Origin: an uncultured Bacteroidota bacterium
GTDB lineage: Bacteria > Bacteroidota > Bacteroidia > Chitinophagales > Saprospiraceae
Length of the DNA stretch: 53,424 nucleotides
Assembly: GCA_937861115.1 (NCBI GenBank)
Contig: CALMBD010000169.1
Location: 1-53,424 of the forward strand
Direction: 5' to 3'
In this document: positions 25,694-35,585 of the stretch, piece by piece
Layout of the letters: each line of letters opens with the position of its first letter
Numbering within the stretch: the stretch's first letter is position 1
Notes under the pieces: model-generated
Seen by the model: only the letters and a program-made list of their open reading frames with translations
The model's database searches: none
What the model was told of the DNA's origin: nothing
Translations under genes and position numbers: made by a program

Positions 25694-28171
25694 TTAGAAT
25701 TTGAAACTGTAGGCTACATAAGGGATTACCGGGAACAGGCTGACCTGCTTCAGGACAGATTCTTGCTTGCCGGTCTGGTTGTCGTAGTCTTTATCCAGCA
25801 GCAGGAAAAAGGGGTTTTTTCGGTTGTAGGCATTGTAGGCGCCGAAAGACCAGGTCCGTTGGTGGCGTTTTTTCTGTTTGGTAAAATCCACACCCACATC
25901 GAGGCGGTGGTAGGATTGGTACCTGAAATTGTTGCGCTCGGCAGTGTGCGTGGTTTCATAGGAATAATAGTAACCGTCGTTGGTGTAGGGCCCCGGCGCC
26001 TGGTATCTGGAAGTGCCGAGCGTGACGGCGTTGCCGGTGGAATAAACCCAGGTGGCGGACAGGGATACGCGATCGTTGAATTTGTATGAACCGACGATCT
26101 CGAAATCATGCCGCCGGTCGAACTTGTACGGATAGCGCCGGCCGAGGTTGATGTTGTCGAACTCGCGCCAGGCCCAGGAGAGGGTATAGCCCACCCAGCC
26201 GTTGAAGCGACCTTTCTTTTTCTGTACAAACAATTCGAGGCCGTAGGCCGTGCCGTCGCCCTGCTCCACGCGGGACTGCCAGTCGTCGAACTGGAAAAGG
26301 CTCGCGCCTTCGCGGAAAGCGATCACGTTCTTCATCTCCTTGTAATAGGCTTCGGCGCTGAATTCATAATCCTTGCCGATGGTTTTGGCAAGTCCCAGGG
26401 CTGCCTGCCAACTGTCCTGGGGCTTCACGGCTGCTGTGGTCGGCAGCCACAAGTCGGTGGGAAGGCCGATCGTTTCGTTGGTCAGCAGGTGGATGTACTG
26501 ACGCATGGTGCTGAAAGCGCCCTTCAAGGCCCAGCCCTTGTTGAGCAGGTAGCGCACGTTCAGGCGCGGCTGAACGGACAAATAGGGATTGTCTTTTACC
26601 AGGAAACTCGATATATGAATTCCGTAGTTCAGGCGCAGGCGGTCGGTCGCTTTCCAGTCGTCTTCCGCATACAGGGCAAGTTCGCCTGCGGTAACATTGG
26701 GCTGGCCGATGCTGGCGCTGGTGCCGGGGTCTTCCACCGATTCCTTGATATAGGTATCGAAACGGCCCGGGTAGAAGGTATGAACGATGGCGCTGCCGCC
26801 GAATTTGATGTAGTGTTGCGGGTTGGGCAGGAAATCAAAATCCACTTTGGCCGCTACGTCGTCGATACCCGAGAAGTAGCCGAGCGAGTAGGCCGATTCG
26901 GAAATGGTTACGCCGTTCTCAATGCTTCTGTCGCTCGATGCGGCGTCGGTATTGAACTTGTAACGGCTGTACGTGAGCGTGGCATTGGCAAATAATTTGG
27001 GCGTCAAAACGTGGTTCCAGCGCAGGGCAGCCGTGAGGTTGCCCCAGCCCAGCCCCGTATTGGTGTCATATTCGTTGCGCGACTGCGCGTAATTGTAGCG
27101 GTCCTTCAGGTCGAGGTAAAACTTGTCTTTTCCGGTATAAAAACTAAAAAATAGTCGGTCCTTGTCTGAAAAACGGTGGTTGACCTTGGCGTTCAGGTCG
27201 TAGAAATAATAACCAGCCACGCCTTCGGAACCATCCGACTTAAAACCGCTTTTAATCAGCGGCCGCGCCAGCAGGTCGATATAGGTGCGCCGGCCGGAAA
27301 CGATGAACGAGGATTTGCCTTTGGTAATCGGGCCTTCCAGCGTCAGTTTGGAGGCTACGATACCTACGGTACCCTCTCCGTGAAACTCGTTTTCATTGCC
27401 CTCTTTCATATTGATCTCGACTACTGATGACAGGCGCCCGCCGAAACGAGCCGGAAAGCCGCCTTTGGTGAGCGACACATCGCGGATGGCATCGGCGTTG
27501 AACACCGAGAAGAAGCCGAACAGGTGGCTGGCATTGTATACCGGCACGCCGTCGAGCAGGATCAGGTTTTGGTCGGGGCCGCCGCCGCGCACATACAGGC
27601 CCGACTGGCCTTCGCCGCCACCCGATACTCCCGGGAGTAATTGAAGCGCTTTCAATACGTCCTTTTCACCAAGCAGGGCGGGTATTTGTTTGATCTGCGC
27701 GATCGGCACGTCGATTCGGCCCATTTGCGCGCGCTCTTCGATGCGTTCATATTTGTCCGCCACAATCTCCACCTCTTTCAGCACGGCCGATGCATCCATA
27801 TTCACGTTCAGGGAACGGTTTTCATGGAGCAAAAAGGGAATTGTTTGTGCTTCATAACCGATATAGGCAACATAAAGCGCTACCGAATCGGTCGGCAGGG
27901 TGAGACTGTAAAAACCGTAGGTGTTGGAAACGGTGCCTTGTCCGCTCCGGCGATCCACAATGGTGGCGCCGATCAGGCGCTCTCCGCTGGCCGCATCGCT
28001 GACATAACCGCTCACGGTGAATTTGGCAGCGGGGGTTTGGGCAAAAACGGTATGAACAAACAACAGAAAAAAGAGGGTCAGGCTAAAATTCAGGGCATGG
28101 AAGGCAGCCGGGGGAGAATGGTTAATGGGGTTGGTTGCGTGGAGTGTATTGTTTTGAAGAGGCAGTTGCAT
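25694..28171 (-). CDS. TonB-dependent receptor (CarboxypepD_reg + plug + barrel)
   Basis: The protein has 825 aa from MQLPLQNNTLH; an ATG 12 codons upstream (28207) is equally open. The signal peptide has an unusually long N-region before LNFSLTLFFLLFVHTVFAQ. Next come a carboxypeptidase-regulatory-like domain (FTVSGYVSDAASGERLIGATIVD), then a plug with IPALLGEKDVLKALQLLPGVSGGGEGQSGLYVRGGGPDQNLILLDGVPVYNASHLFGFFSVFN, then the barrel ending PVIPYVAYSFKF. This plug type is characteristic of receptors paired with DUF4249 proteins, which follows directly. Probably one operon. Confidence 0.9.
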   Translation of the reverse strand: MQLPLQNNTLHATNPINHSPPAAFHALNFSLTLFFLLFVHTVFAQTPAAKFTVSGYVSDAASGERLIGATIVDRRSGQGTVSNTYGFYSLTLPTDSVALYVAYIGYEAQTIPFLLHENRSLNVNMDASAVLKEVEIVADKYERIEERAQMGRIDVPIAQIKQIPALLGEKDVLKALQLLPGVSGGGEGQSGLYVRGGGPDQNLILLDGVPVYNASHLFGFFSVFNADAIRDVSLTKGGFPARFGGRLSSVVEINMKEGNENEFHGEGTVGIVASKLTLEGPITKGKSSFIVSGRRTYIDLLARPLIKSGFKSDGSEGVAGYYFYDLNAKVNHRFSDKDRLFFSFYTGKDKFYLDLKDRYNYAQSRNEYDTNTGLGWGNLTAALRWNHVLTPKLFANATLTYSRYKFNTDAASSDRSIENGVTISESAYSLGYFSGIDDVAAKVDFDFLPNPQHYIKFGGSAIVHTFYPGRFDTYIKESVEDPGTSASIGQPNVTAGELALYAEDDWKATDRLRLNYGIHISSFLVKDNPYLSVQPRLNVRYLLNKGWALKGAFSTMRQYIHLLTNETIGLPTDLWLPTTAAVKPQDSWQAALGLAKTIGKDYEFSAEAYYKEMKNVIAFREGASLFQFDDWQSRVEQGDGTAYGLELFVQKKKGRFNGWVGYTLSWAWREFDNINLGRRYPYKFDRRHDFEIVGSYKFNDRVSLSATWVYSTGNAVTLGTSRYQAPGPYTNDGYYYSYETTHTAERNNFRYQSYHRLDVGVDFTKQKKRHQRTWSFGAYNAYNRKNPFFLLLDKDYDNQTGKQESVLKQVSLFPVIPYVAYSFKF

Positions 28172-28278
28172 ACGTATGAGTTGATGTTGTTTTTCAATGA
28201 TGCCCAATGGACGGGGGAAAAACCGGAAAAGTTGGCAGGATAAACGCGTTTTAATGAATCTTTAACCAACGGCACTAA

Positions 28279-28341
28279 GGTACCGCCGGCTTCAGCCGGC
28301 AAATTGCCACTGCGGTACCGCCGGCTTCAGCCGGCAAATTG
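28279..28341. repeat. REP-like palindromic repeat, two copies
   Basis: Two units (28279 and 28314, period 35 bp) read GGTACCGCCGGCTTCAGCCG then GCAAATTG. They share the GGTACC plus GCCGGCTTCAGCCGGC core with the array at 21303 but have a different flank. They lie in the gap between the adhesin 3' end and the TonB receptor 5' end. Confidence 0.85.
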
Positions 28342-28363
28342 ATCCTTTTAGCCATGTACCAAC

Positions 28364-28396
28364 AAAAAAAACCGCCCTCCCGATACGGGAGAGCGG
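28364..28396 (-). terminator. Intrinsic terminator of the 1973-aa surface protein gene
   Basis: Read on the minus strand, CCGC-T-CTCCCG pairs with CGGGAG-G-GCGG around a 3-nt loop and is followed by eight T. It starts 28 bp after the stop codon at 28425. Confidence 0.8.
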
Positions 28397-28424
28397 CTGA
28401 ATTTTTCAGGTATAACCGAAGGTA

Positions 28425-31400
28425 TTAACGAACGAGTACGATGGGACGTACTTCCGTCATGTCGTCTGCTTCAACGCGCAGGAAATAGGAGCCCGCAGCA
28501 AAACGTGCCGAATCCCAGCGCAGGGTCGTGTTGCCTTCCAGGGCGCCGTTGTACACGGTGGCGATTTCCTGACCGAAAGCGTTCCAGATCACCACGCGGG
28601 CGTTGGTCGCGGCTTTCACCTCGATTTCGATGTTCAGGACGTCGCTGAAAGGTTGCGGATATGCTTTCACGCCGAATGCTGTGGCGTGTGTGCCGGTATT
28701 GTCGTTGACAAAGTTGTTTACAGGGCTGTCGCCAATCAGGTTGTCGTCGCAACCTGCGGAGAAGAAGCTGACGCTGCCCTGGTCGGTCTTGCCTGCTACG
28801 TCGTCGCGGATGGAACCAACGATGATCGTGCGCTTGTAGATATCAAGTGTTGTAGCGAACTGGTCGTTTTTAGTACCCTGGTTGTCGTGGATTTTGCTCA
28901 CATACTCCCATTGTCCGTTCACCTGGCGCTGCCATACATATGCTGCACCGGAGTTGGTGCCCTTGATATTGTCAAAACGGGCGCCTGCTACTGCGTAGTT
29001 ACCGTTGATGGAAACTGCAATACCCAGTTGGTCGCTCTGTGTGCCGTCCTGTGCCAGCAGTTTGATGGCCTGGCCCCAGCTGTTGGTTGCACCGCCGAAA
29101 TTGCGTTCGAAGATGTAAGCCGAGCCGGAGTTGCTACCCTTGTCGTCGTTCAGGTTAGCGCCGATGATCAGGTAGTCGGCATTGATGCTCACGCTCACGC
29201 CGAAGTTGTCGAACGAATTTTCATCGTCGGCAGTCAGTTTTTTCACCTGACCCCATGCATTGGCACCGCCTTGATCTTTCGAGAAGAGGTAAGCCGAACC
29301 GGAGTTGATCTTTCCGTTGTTGTCGTCCAGGTTGGCGCTGATTACTGCGAAATCGCCGTCGATGTCGAGACTTGCGCCGAACATATCGCCGGCCTGTCCG
29401 TCAGTAGCAGTAAGTTTGGCCACCTGACCCCAGTTGTTGGAGCCGCCCTGGTCTTTGCTGAACAGGTATGCTGCGCCGGCATTCAGACCTTTTTCGTCGT
29501 TCATGGCAGCACCGATGAGGACTTTGTCACCCATCACTGCCACTGCCGAGCCGAAGTCGTCGCCGGCATTGGCGTCTGCAGCAGTCACCTTTTTCACCAT
29601 ATTCCAGGTGTTGGAGGCGTTTTTCACGTAGATATATGCGGCACCGGCATCCTGACCGAGGTCATCGTCTTTCGGAGCGCCTACCACGAGAATATTGCTG
29701 GCGATGCCGACGCTTGCGCCGAACTGGTCGTCAGCGCCGACCTGTGCCGGGTTGAGTACTGCCACCTGTTCCCAGTTGTCCGGGTTGAGTTCATCGCTTT
29801 TCAGGATGTATGCAACACCGGAGTTGTTGCCGTTGATGTCGGAATTTTTGGCGCCAACTACGGCGTAATTGCCGAATACAGACACGCTGGTGCCGTAAAG
29901 ATCTTCTGACTGGCCGTTGGACGCGCTCACGTTATCCACCTGGCGCCAGGCATCATCAGATTCGTCCACATAACCGTCGCAGTCGTCGTCGAGACCGTTG
30001 CAGATCTCTGCACCCGGTTCTACTACGATATTGAAGGTGCACATGTCCTGATTGCCTGCAGCGTCGGTAACGATAACCATTACCATCGTGGTACCGATAG
30101 AGAACAGACCGTCTTCGGAGTGCGGCCATTCGGTGGTTTCCACCACAAATCCGGGACAGTTGTCAGAGCCGGAGGTCACGTAGTTTACAGCCACCTGGCA
30201 GGCCAGGTTCGGATCGTTGATCGTGTAAATGTCATCCGGGCAAACGGCTACCGGGAACTGTGCATCTACGATGGTCACCGTTTGTACGCAGGTGATATCA
30301 TTGCCGGCTGCATCAACGGCGGTATAAGTTACATTGGTAACGCCGACCGGGTAAGTGCCGATGCCATTATTAGTAATGCCAGTCACGCCACAGTTATCCG
30401 TTGCCGAAACAGGGCCGAGGTTGGCGATGAAGGCCGAACACTTGTTGTAGTCGTTGTTTTTCGTGATGTTGGACGGGCAGGTAATGCTCGGATTCTCGTT
30501 GTCGAGTACCGTCACAGTGAAACTGCAGGTTGCCATATTGTTGGAAGCATCGGTAGCTTTGTAAACGACTGTGGTGGTGCCCACTGCAAACAGCGAACCG
30601 CTTGCCATGCCGCTAACGAAAGTGACGACTACACCGGGGCAATTGTCGGAGGCCGTGATTTTAGGCCAGTTGACAACGGCGCCACAAACACCCGGGTCAT
30701 TTACCTGTACAATGTTGCCGGGGCAGTTGTTGAATACGGGCGGCTGAACGTCGAGTACCGTTACGGTAAAGGAACAGGTCGCCATGTTACCGGCGGCATC
30801 CGTAACTTTCCATACGTTGGTCGTGACGCCTACGGGGAAGAAAGACCCGCTGGGCAGGCCGCTTACCAGCATGATGGTCGCGCCGGGACAGTTGTCGCTG
30901 AATGCAGGTGCAGCGTAGGTAACTACGGCGCCGCACTGGTTCAGGTCGTTGTTGCGAACGATGTTGGCCGGGCAGGTAATTGTCGGCGCCTGCGTGTCGT
31001 TCACCGTCACGGTGAAACTGCAGGTTGCCGTATTGCCGGAAGCATCGGTTACCTTGAACACATTTGTCGTCGTGCCTACCGGGAAGAAACCGCCGCTGGC
31101 GATACCTGCGGTTTGCATGATGGTCGCACCGGGGCAGTTGTCGTTGAATGTCGGCGTGGCATAGGTAACATTGGCACCGCACTGGTTCAGCGCATTGCCT
31201 GTCACGATATTGGCCGGACATGTGATCGTGGGTGCTTCGTTGTCATTTACAGTCACTGTAAAACTGCAGGTCGTCATGTTGCCGGAACCGTCCGTTGACC
31301 TGAATAGGACGGTGGTTGTGCCTTTAGGGAAAGCAGAGCCGTTGAGAGGACCTGCAGCTTGTACCAGCGTCGGTACTCCACAGTTGTCGTGCGTGGTGGG

Positions 31401-34346
31401 ATCGGACCAGTTGACTACAGCAGAACACAGACCAGGATCGGTATCCATAACGATATTCGGCGGACAGGACAGGTACGGCGGGTCGTTGTCGACCACCGTG
31501 ATCGTAAAGGTGCAGGAAGAAGAATTACCCGAAGCATCGGTAGCCTGGAAGCCCACGATATTCACGCCAAGCGGGAAGGCATCGCCGCTCTCCAGCCCCA
31601 GGATATGAACCGGGTTGGAAGAACCCGAACAGTTGTCGGGCGCCAGCGGACACATGAACATGGCTACAGCCGTGCAGGTATTCGGATCGGTGTCCAGTAC
31701 CTGGTTGGGCGGGCAGGTTGTTATCGGTGGTGTGACATCGACAGAATATGCTTCCATGACGCAGGAGGCCGAAAGATTGGCGCCGTCTGTGACAGTCAGG
31801 GTAACGAGTGTCTGGCCGAATCCGACTTCAGTTCCGGCTGCCGGTATTTGTGTAACGGTAAATCCACCGCAGTTGTCGGTTGCCGAAGCCAAAACGGTAA
31901 AGTCGGGCAGTGGCGTCTGGCAATCGGCGTCAGCATTGAACGATTGCGTTGCCGGGCAGGTGATCGTCGGCGGAGTCATGTCTTCTGCCGTCGTCTGGAA
32001 CGAACAGGTAGAAGCATTGCCGGCGGCATCGGTCGCCGTCATGACGATGGTCAGGAAGCCGCCGCTGATCGTGCCGGGTGCCGGGTTTTGCGTAACAGTA
32101 ACACTCGGCGAGCAATTGTCGTTCGCCACTACCAGTCCAATATAATTTCCGGTAATTGCTTCGCAGTTGTTGTCGGTGCTAACCGAAATATCTGGCGGGC
32201 AAGTCGTGATCGTCGGTGCATCGTCGTCAGAAACCACCACATTGAAGCTGCAATTGGAAACATTGCCCGCATCGTCTGTGGCACTGAAACTGATAGCGGT
32301 AGAGCCAAGGCTGAATACGGAGCCGCTTACCGGACCTCCGGTTTGCATAATCGTTACGTTGTTGTCGCAATTGTCCGTTGCTGTCGGGGCAAATGTTGCC
32401 ACACCGTCGCAGGAACCCATCGACGTGCCCACGGCAACAGATGCCGGGCAATTAAGTGTCGGCGGGGTATTGTCCTGGATCGATACATTGACGGAGCACT
32501 GGCTGGAGTTGCCGGCAGCGTCGGTCAGGGTAAATGAAACCGTGCTACTGCCCATGATGACCGTGCCGGCCACGGGCGATTGTGTGATGGTAATACCCGG
32601 GCAGTTGTTGCTGAAGACAATGTTACCCGTCAGATTGGGCAGCGCTGCCTGGCAGTTGGCATTGCCTGCCAGTACCTGGTTGCCACCGCAGTCATTAATG
32701 ACGGGCGCCTGGTTGTCAGATACAGTTACCGAGAAGCTGCACGCAGCGCTCAAACCGGCGCCATCGGTAGCGGTAAAAGTGTTGGTGGTTGTTCCGATCG
32801 GGAACAAGCTACCCGATGCAAGGCCCATGCCCTGCGTCACCGTAGCGCTGCAGTTGTCGGAAGCAGTAACCGAATAAGCTATGGCTGCACCACAGGCGCC
32901 GGGGTCATTATTCGTCACCACATTGGCCGGGCAAGTGATGGAGGGCGGGGTGATATCGGTTGTTGTAATGGCCAGCGTAAAGTTGCCCGTATTGGTACTA
33001 AAGCCCTCAACCACAGCGTAGTATGTACCGATGGCAGGTGCGGTCAGCGAGATGGACGACTGTGCTCCCGAACAAAGCGGTCCGTTGTCGTCATTAAATG
33101 CAATCTGGGTTCCGGTGGCATCCAGAATATGCAGGTAAGTATCGAAAGACGAGCCGCAAAGTGAAATCGCGATATTGTCGTTGCAATCCGTTACCTGAAA
33201 GCGGTAGAATACATCCGGAGAAGACTGTGCGTTGGCGCCGGAATAGGTGCTCGTCCAGCAGTTAGCCGCCAGGTTATTGCCCGTCACCGTTTGGGGAAGC
33301 GCGCCGAGGATGATCGGATTGGCAAAAGTATTGCCCACCGGCTCGGGGGTTACATTGACCATTAATGCCGTCGATGTAGCGCTTTGTCCGCTGTTGTTAC
33401 AGGTTACGATACACTGATACCATGTCGTAGAGGTTGCCGTAGTGGTCAGGGAGGAACTGTTGGCGCCGCCTATATCATTAAAGCTGACACCATTGGACGA
33501 CGATTGCCATTGGTAGGCAAGTCCCAGACCCTGGGTTGCGCCGGAAAGGCTCAGTGTAAAACTCACACCCGAACATACCGGGTTGGCAGATGCTACCGTA
33601 GTGCCACCTGATGGTGTGCCAGCGCAGGGCTGTGGCGGCATGAAGGTATATTGCCTTCCGGTACCAGGCCAAACGGTATTGCTGTTGTTGGCAGTTACCG
33701 TGCTGGAAGTATGCGTCACAGAGGTAATACTGTGAAAATTGGTAGGTGTTGCGCCGTTGATGCCGAGTGAGGCGGAAGTTGAGTTGCCGCCGACCGTTCC
33801 ATAACGGAACTCAATTTTGTTCGATGTCTCATACAGCCAGGCCTGCATGGTGCTGTTGGCCGCGCCGGCCGTCATTCTGGGTATGGTCACAAACCACTGG
33901 ACCTTCAGGATACGGTCAGGAGCCGAGCCCGTTACCAGGTATGTGACGTTACCCGTCGTTCCCGTGGCAAGGTCGTCCCAGTAAGGAAAAAGTTTGGGGA
34001 CGTTCGTTGTGCTGACGATCGAGTTGGAGAACTGGCCAACGGCAACCGGTGACCCCAGTTTCAAAAACCCGTCGGGGGTGACCGAAAACTGGGTATAGTT
34101 TGTTCCCTCGTATGCAAAGGTGAATCCGATGTCCAGCAATGCGGACGGCGTATCATCCACGCTGGACCCGATCGCTGTGGAAGCACCGGACATAGCATCA
34201 AGCGTAGCCCCTGTCGAAGTTGTGAAGGTATAAGTGTTTGCCGTCTGGGCGTTCAAACCGGCAACCACACCCATACACAATAGTAAGAGCGAAAGTAGCC
34301 TGGTTTTTCGCCGCAACAATAAAGGAAGATGTGTCAAAGTCCTCAT
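28425..34346 (-). CDS. Giant T9SS-secreted surface protein with 12 HYR repeats and FG-GAP propeller
   Basis: The protein has 1973 aa. In order: signal peptide (to about 33); an N-terminal beta domain to about 235; an Ig-like domain with GLAYQWQSSSNG and YQCIV (about 245-345); a pre-peptidase-like domain with DVFYRFQVTDC and SFDTYLHI (about 350-460); twelve HYR repeats starting with variants of PPTITCPANIV (about 465-1440); a MopE-like motif NGLDDDCDGYVDE (about 1450); seven FG-GAP-type repeats such as DQFGASV...LVVGAP (about 1475-1860), enough for a complete seven-bladed propeller; and a T9SS type A tail (YPQPFSDVLNIEI ... GSYFLRVE) from about 1885. HYR and FG-GAP modules mediate adhesion and bind Ca2+. 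It is probably an adhesin anchored at the cell surface; the ligand is unknown. HYR repeats 8 and 9 are nearly identical, a sign of recent duplication. Confidence 0.9.
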   Translation of the reverse strand: MRTLTHLPLLLRRKTRLLSLLLLCMGVVAGLNAQTANTYTFTTSTGATLDAMSGASTAIGSSVDDTPSALLDIGFTFAYEGTNYTQFSVTPDGFLKLGSPVAVGQFSNSIVSTTNVPKLFPYWDDLATGTTGNVTYLVTGSAPDRILKVQWFVTIPRMTAGAANSTMQAWLYETSNKIEFRYGTVGGNSTSASLGINGATPTNFHSITSVTHTSSTVTANNSNTVWPGTGRQYTFMPPQPCAGTPSGGTTVASANPVCSGVSFTLSLSGATQGLGLAYQWQSSSNGVSFNDIGGANSSSLTTTATSTTWYQCIVTCNNSGQSATSTALMVNVTPEPVGNTFANPIILGALPQTVTGNNLAANCWTSTYSGANAQSSPDVFYRFQVTDCNDNIAISLCGSSFDTYLHILDATGTQIAFNDDNGPLCSGAQSSISLTAPAIGTYYAVVEGFSTNTGNFTLAITTTDITPPSITCPANVVTNNDPGACGAAIAYSVTASDNCSATVTQGMGLASGSLFPIGTTTNTFTATDGAGLSAACSFSVTVSDNQAPVINDCGGNQVLAGNANCQAALPNLTGNIVFSNNCPGITITQSPVAGTVIMGSSTVSFTLTDAAGNSSQCSVNVSIQDNTPPTLNCPASVAVGTSMGSCDGVATFAPTATDNCDNNVTIMQTGGPVSGSVFSLGSTAISFSATDDAGNVSNCSFNVVVSDDDAPTITTCPPDISVSTDNNCEAITGNYIGLVVANDNCSPSVTVTQNPAPGTISGGFLTIVMTATDAAGNASTCSFQTTAEDMTPPTITCPATQSFNADADCQTPLPDFTVLASATDNCGGFTVTQIPAAGTEVGFGQTLVTLTVTDGANLSASCVMEAYSVDVTPPITTCPPNQVLDTDPNTCTAVAMFMCPLAPDNCSGSSNPVHILGLESGDAFPLGVNIVGFQATDASGNSSSCTFTITVVDNDPPYLSCPPNIVMDTDPGLCSAVVNWSDPTTHDNCGVPTLVQAAGPLNGSAFPKGTTTVLFRSTDGSGNMTTCSFTVTVNDNEAPTITCPANIVTGNALNQCGANVTYATPTFNDNCPGATIMQTAGIASGGFFPVGTTTNVFKVTDASGNTATCSFTVTVNDTQAPTITCPANIVRNNDLNQCGAVVTYAAPAFSDNCPGATIMLVSGLPSGSFFPVGVTTNVWKVTDAAGNMATCSFTVTVLDVQPPVFNNCPGNIVQVNDPGVCGAVVNWPKITASDNCPGVVVTFVSGMASGSLFAVGTTTVVYKATDASNNMATCSFTVTVLDNENPSITCPSNITKNNDYNKCSAFIANLGPVSATDNCGVTGITNNGIGTYPVGVTNVTYTAVDAAGNDITCVQTVTIVDAQFPVAVCPDDIYTINDPNLACQVAVNYVTSGSDNCPGFVVETTEWPHSEDGLFSIGTTMVMVIVTDAAGNQDMCTFNIVVEPGAEICNGLDDDCDGYVDESDDAWRQVDNVSASNGQSEDLYGTSVSVFGNYAVVGAKNSDINGNNSGVAYILKSDELNPDNWEQVAVLNPAQVGADDQFGASVGIASNILVVGAPKDDDLGQDAGAAYIYVKNASNTWNMVKKVTAADANAGDDFGSAVAVMGDKVLIGAAMNDEKGLNAGAAYLFSKDQGGSNNWGQVAKLTATDGQAGDMFGASLDIDGDFAVISANLDDNNGKINSGSAYLFSKDQGGANAWGQVKKLTADDENSFDNFGVSVSINADYLIIGANLNDDKGSNSGSAYIFERNFGGATNSWGQAIKLLAQDGTQSDQLGIAVSINGNYAVAGARFDNIKGTNSGAAYVWQRQVNGQWEYVSKIHDNQGTKNDQFATTLDIYKRTIIVGSIRDDVAGKTDQGSVSFFSAGCDDNLIGDSPVNNFVNDNTGTHATAFGVKAYPQPFSDVLNIEIEVKAATNARVVIWNAFGQEIATVYNGALEGNTTLRWDSARFAAGSYFLRVEADDMTEVRPIVLVR

Positions 34347-34776
34347 TTGCGAGAATTTTAGTGAATATTAAAATGATTTAAATAAATAGTGCGTGGCACG
34401 GTAATACAACATGGACAGGGCAATATCCACGCCTTCCGCAATGCCGGGAAGTACGGTATATCGCCTTTAAGGGGGCCATTAAAAAGTGTAACCGGTAGTC
34501 TGTCGTTCCGGGTAGTGGGCCTGAAATGCCATACTCAGTACCACAGAACGAATCCTGCCAATGCAGGCAAATTCACTGTTCATGGAAGCATGCGGACTAG
34601 ATTGCCGCCGCAGATACGGGAGGAGAGAAGATTATAAACAGTCAGTGATTGCAATTCCCAAAAGTAATTAATGTACACTTGCAAGCCACCAAAAATCGCA
34701 GATTTGTCAAACAGATGACTTTTGGCTGAGAGAACAGGTGCAACTTTGGACCGTACCCAGTGACGCTGTTTGATAC
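34347..34776. other. Intergenic region between divergent adhesin and PPTase genes
   Basis: This 430-bp region has no convincing gene; the 82-99 codon frames have no family features. The part next to the adhesin start is AT-rich. Two similar stretches, near 34737-34750 and 34800-34815, share GCAACTTT/GCAATTT-like words. No exact -7 motif was found for the adhesin on the minus strand. Confidence 0.4.
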
Positions 34777-34784
34777 TATCTTTG
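34777..34784 (+). promoter_or_regulatory. -7 element of the PPTase gene
   Basis: TATCTTTG is an exact TAnnTTTG, 40 bp before the ATG at 34824. It lies inside the longest open frame (from 34770), which supports the internal start. Confidence 0.45.
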
Positions 34785-34823
34785 ACTTTTGGCCGCACCA
34801 AGCGATGCAATTTCTGTTCAATT

Positions 34824-35585
34824 ATGATGTTAACAGACCCTCCCTGGACTTTTCCGCCCGATGAATTGATGCTGAACACCTCATCCGTGCATGTCTGGTT
34901 TGCCCCCCTGGATGTGGAAGATACCCGCCTGCAATTTTATAGGGCGACACTTTCTCAGGATGAGCGCAGGCGGGCAGAAAAGTTCTCCTTCGACCTGCAT
35001 CGCACCCATTTTATTGTCGGGCGCGGAATATTGCGGCATATTCTGGGACGCTACCTGTTCGTGGCGCCGGACTCGATTCGTTTCGAATACAATGCTTTTG
35101 GAAAACCATCCCTTGAACTGTCTCCGGGCAGGGCTCCATTATATTTTAATATGGCCCATTCCAATGATTGTGCGCTGTTCGCTTTCACTCTCGACGGAGC
35201 CGTCGGGGTGGATATTGAATACATCCGCGATGATATTCAGATAGAACAAACCGGAGCACTGGTGTTTTCAACCGGCGAACTGGCGGCACTCGGGTCGATC
35301 CCGCCAGAGCGGCAACACCACACTTTTTTCAAATTCTGGACACGAAAAGAGGCCTATATTAAAGGTGTAGGCCAGGGATTAACAATGCCCCTGCGCCAGT
35401 TCGATGTGCGCCATACACCGGAACAGCCCGTTCGGTATGAAGGGGAGGCGATGCGCTCATTTCAACCGAACGACTGGTTCGTTCGCGATATTGATTTGAC
35501 TGAAGCGTACTGCGCTGCCGTTGCCATGCAAGGCCGCGCATGGGAGGTGTCAATGTTCCGGCTACCGGATGTGTACCCTTTTTAA
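34824..35585 (+). CDS. pfaE: Sfp-type 4'-phosphopantetheinyl transferase (PfaE-like)
   Basis: The protein has 253 aa from MMLTDPPWTF (ATGATG, so 34827 is also possible). It moves the phosphopantetheine arm of CoA onto ACP serines. Motifs: VGRGILRHILG, FGKPSLEL, FNMAHSND (P1-P2), GAVGVDIEYIRDD (Mg-binding D-x-E) and FFKFWTRKEAYIKGVGQGL (WxxKEA). Length fits the Sfp class. It is convergent with the enoyl reductase gene, sharing 24 bp at the 3' ends (35562-35585). It is the only PPTase in the window and the natural activator of the three ACPs of the adjacent PUFA synthase. Confidence 0.92.
   Translation: MMLTDPPWTFPPDELMLNTSSVHVWFAPLDVEDTRLQFYRATLSQDERRRAEKFSFDLHRTHFIVGRGILRHILGRYLFVAPDSIRFEYNAFGKPSLELSPGRAPLYFNMAHSNDCALFAFTLDGAVGVDIEYIRDDIQIEQTGALVFSTGELAALGSIPPERQHHTFFKFWTRKEAYIKGVGQGLTMPLRQFDVRHTPEQPVRYEGEAMRSFQPNDWFVRDIDLTEAYCAAVAMQGRAWEVSMFRLPDVYPF

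Noticed and set aside
30120-32537. Two 392-codon plus-strand open frames
   Set aside because: They are antisense to the HYR repeats; the periodic composition mirrors the repeats on the other strand.
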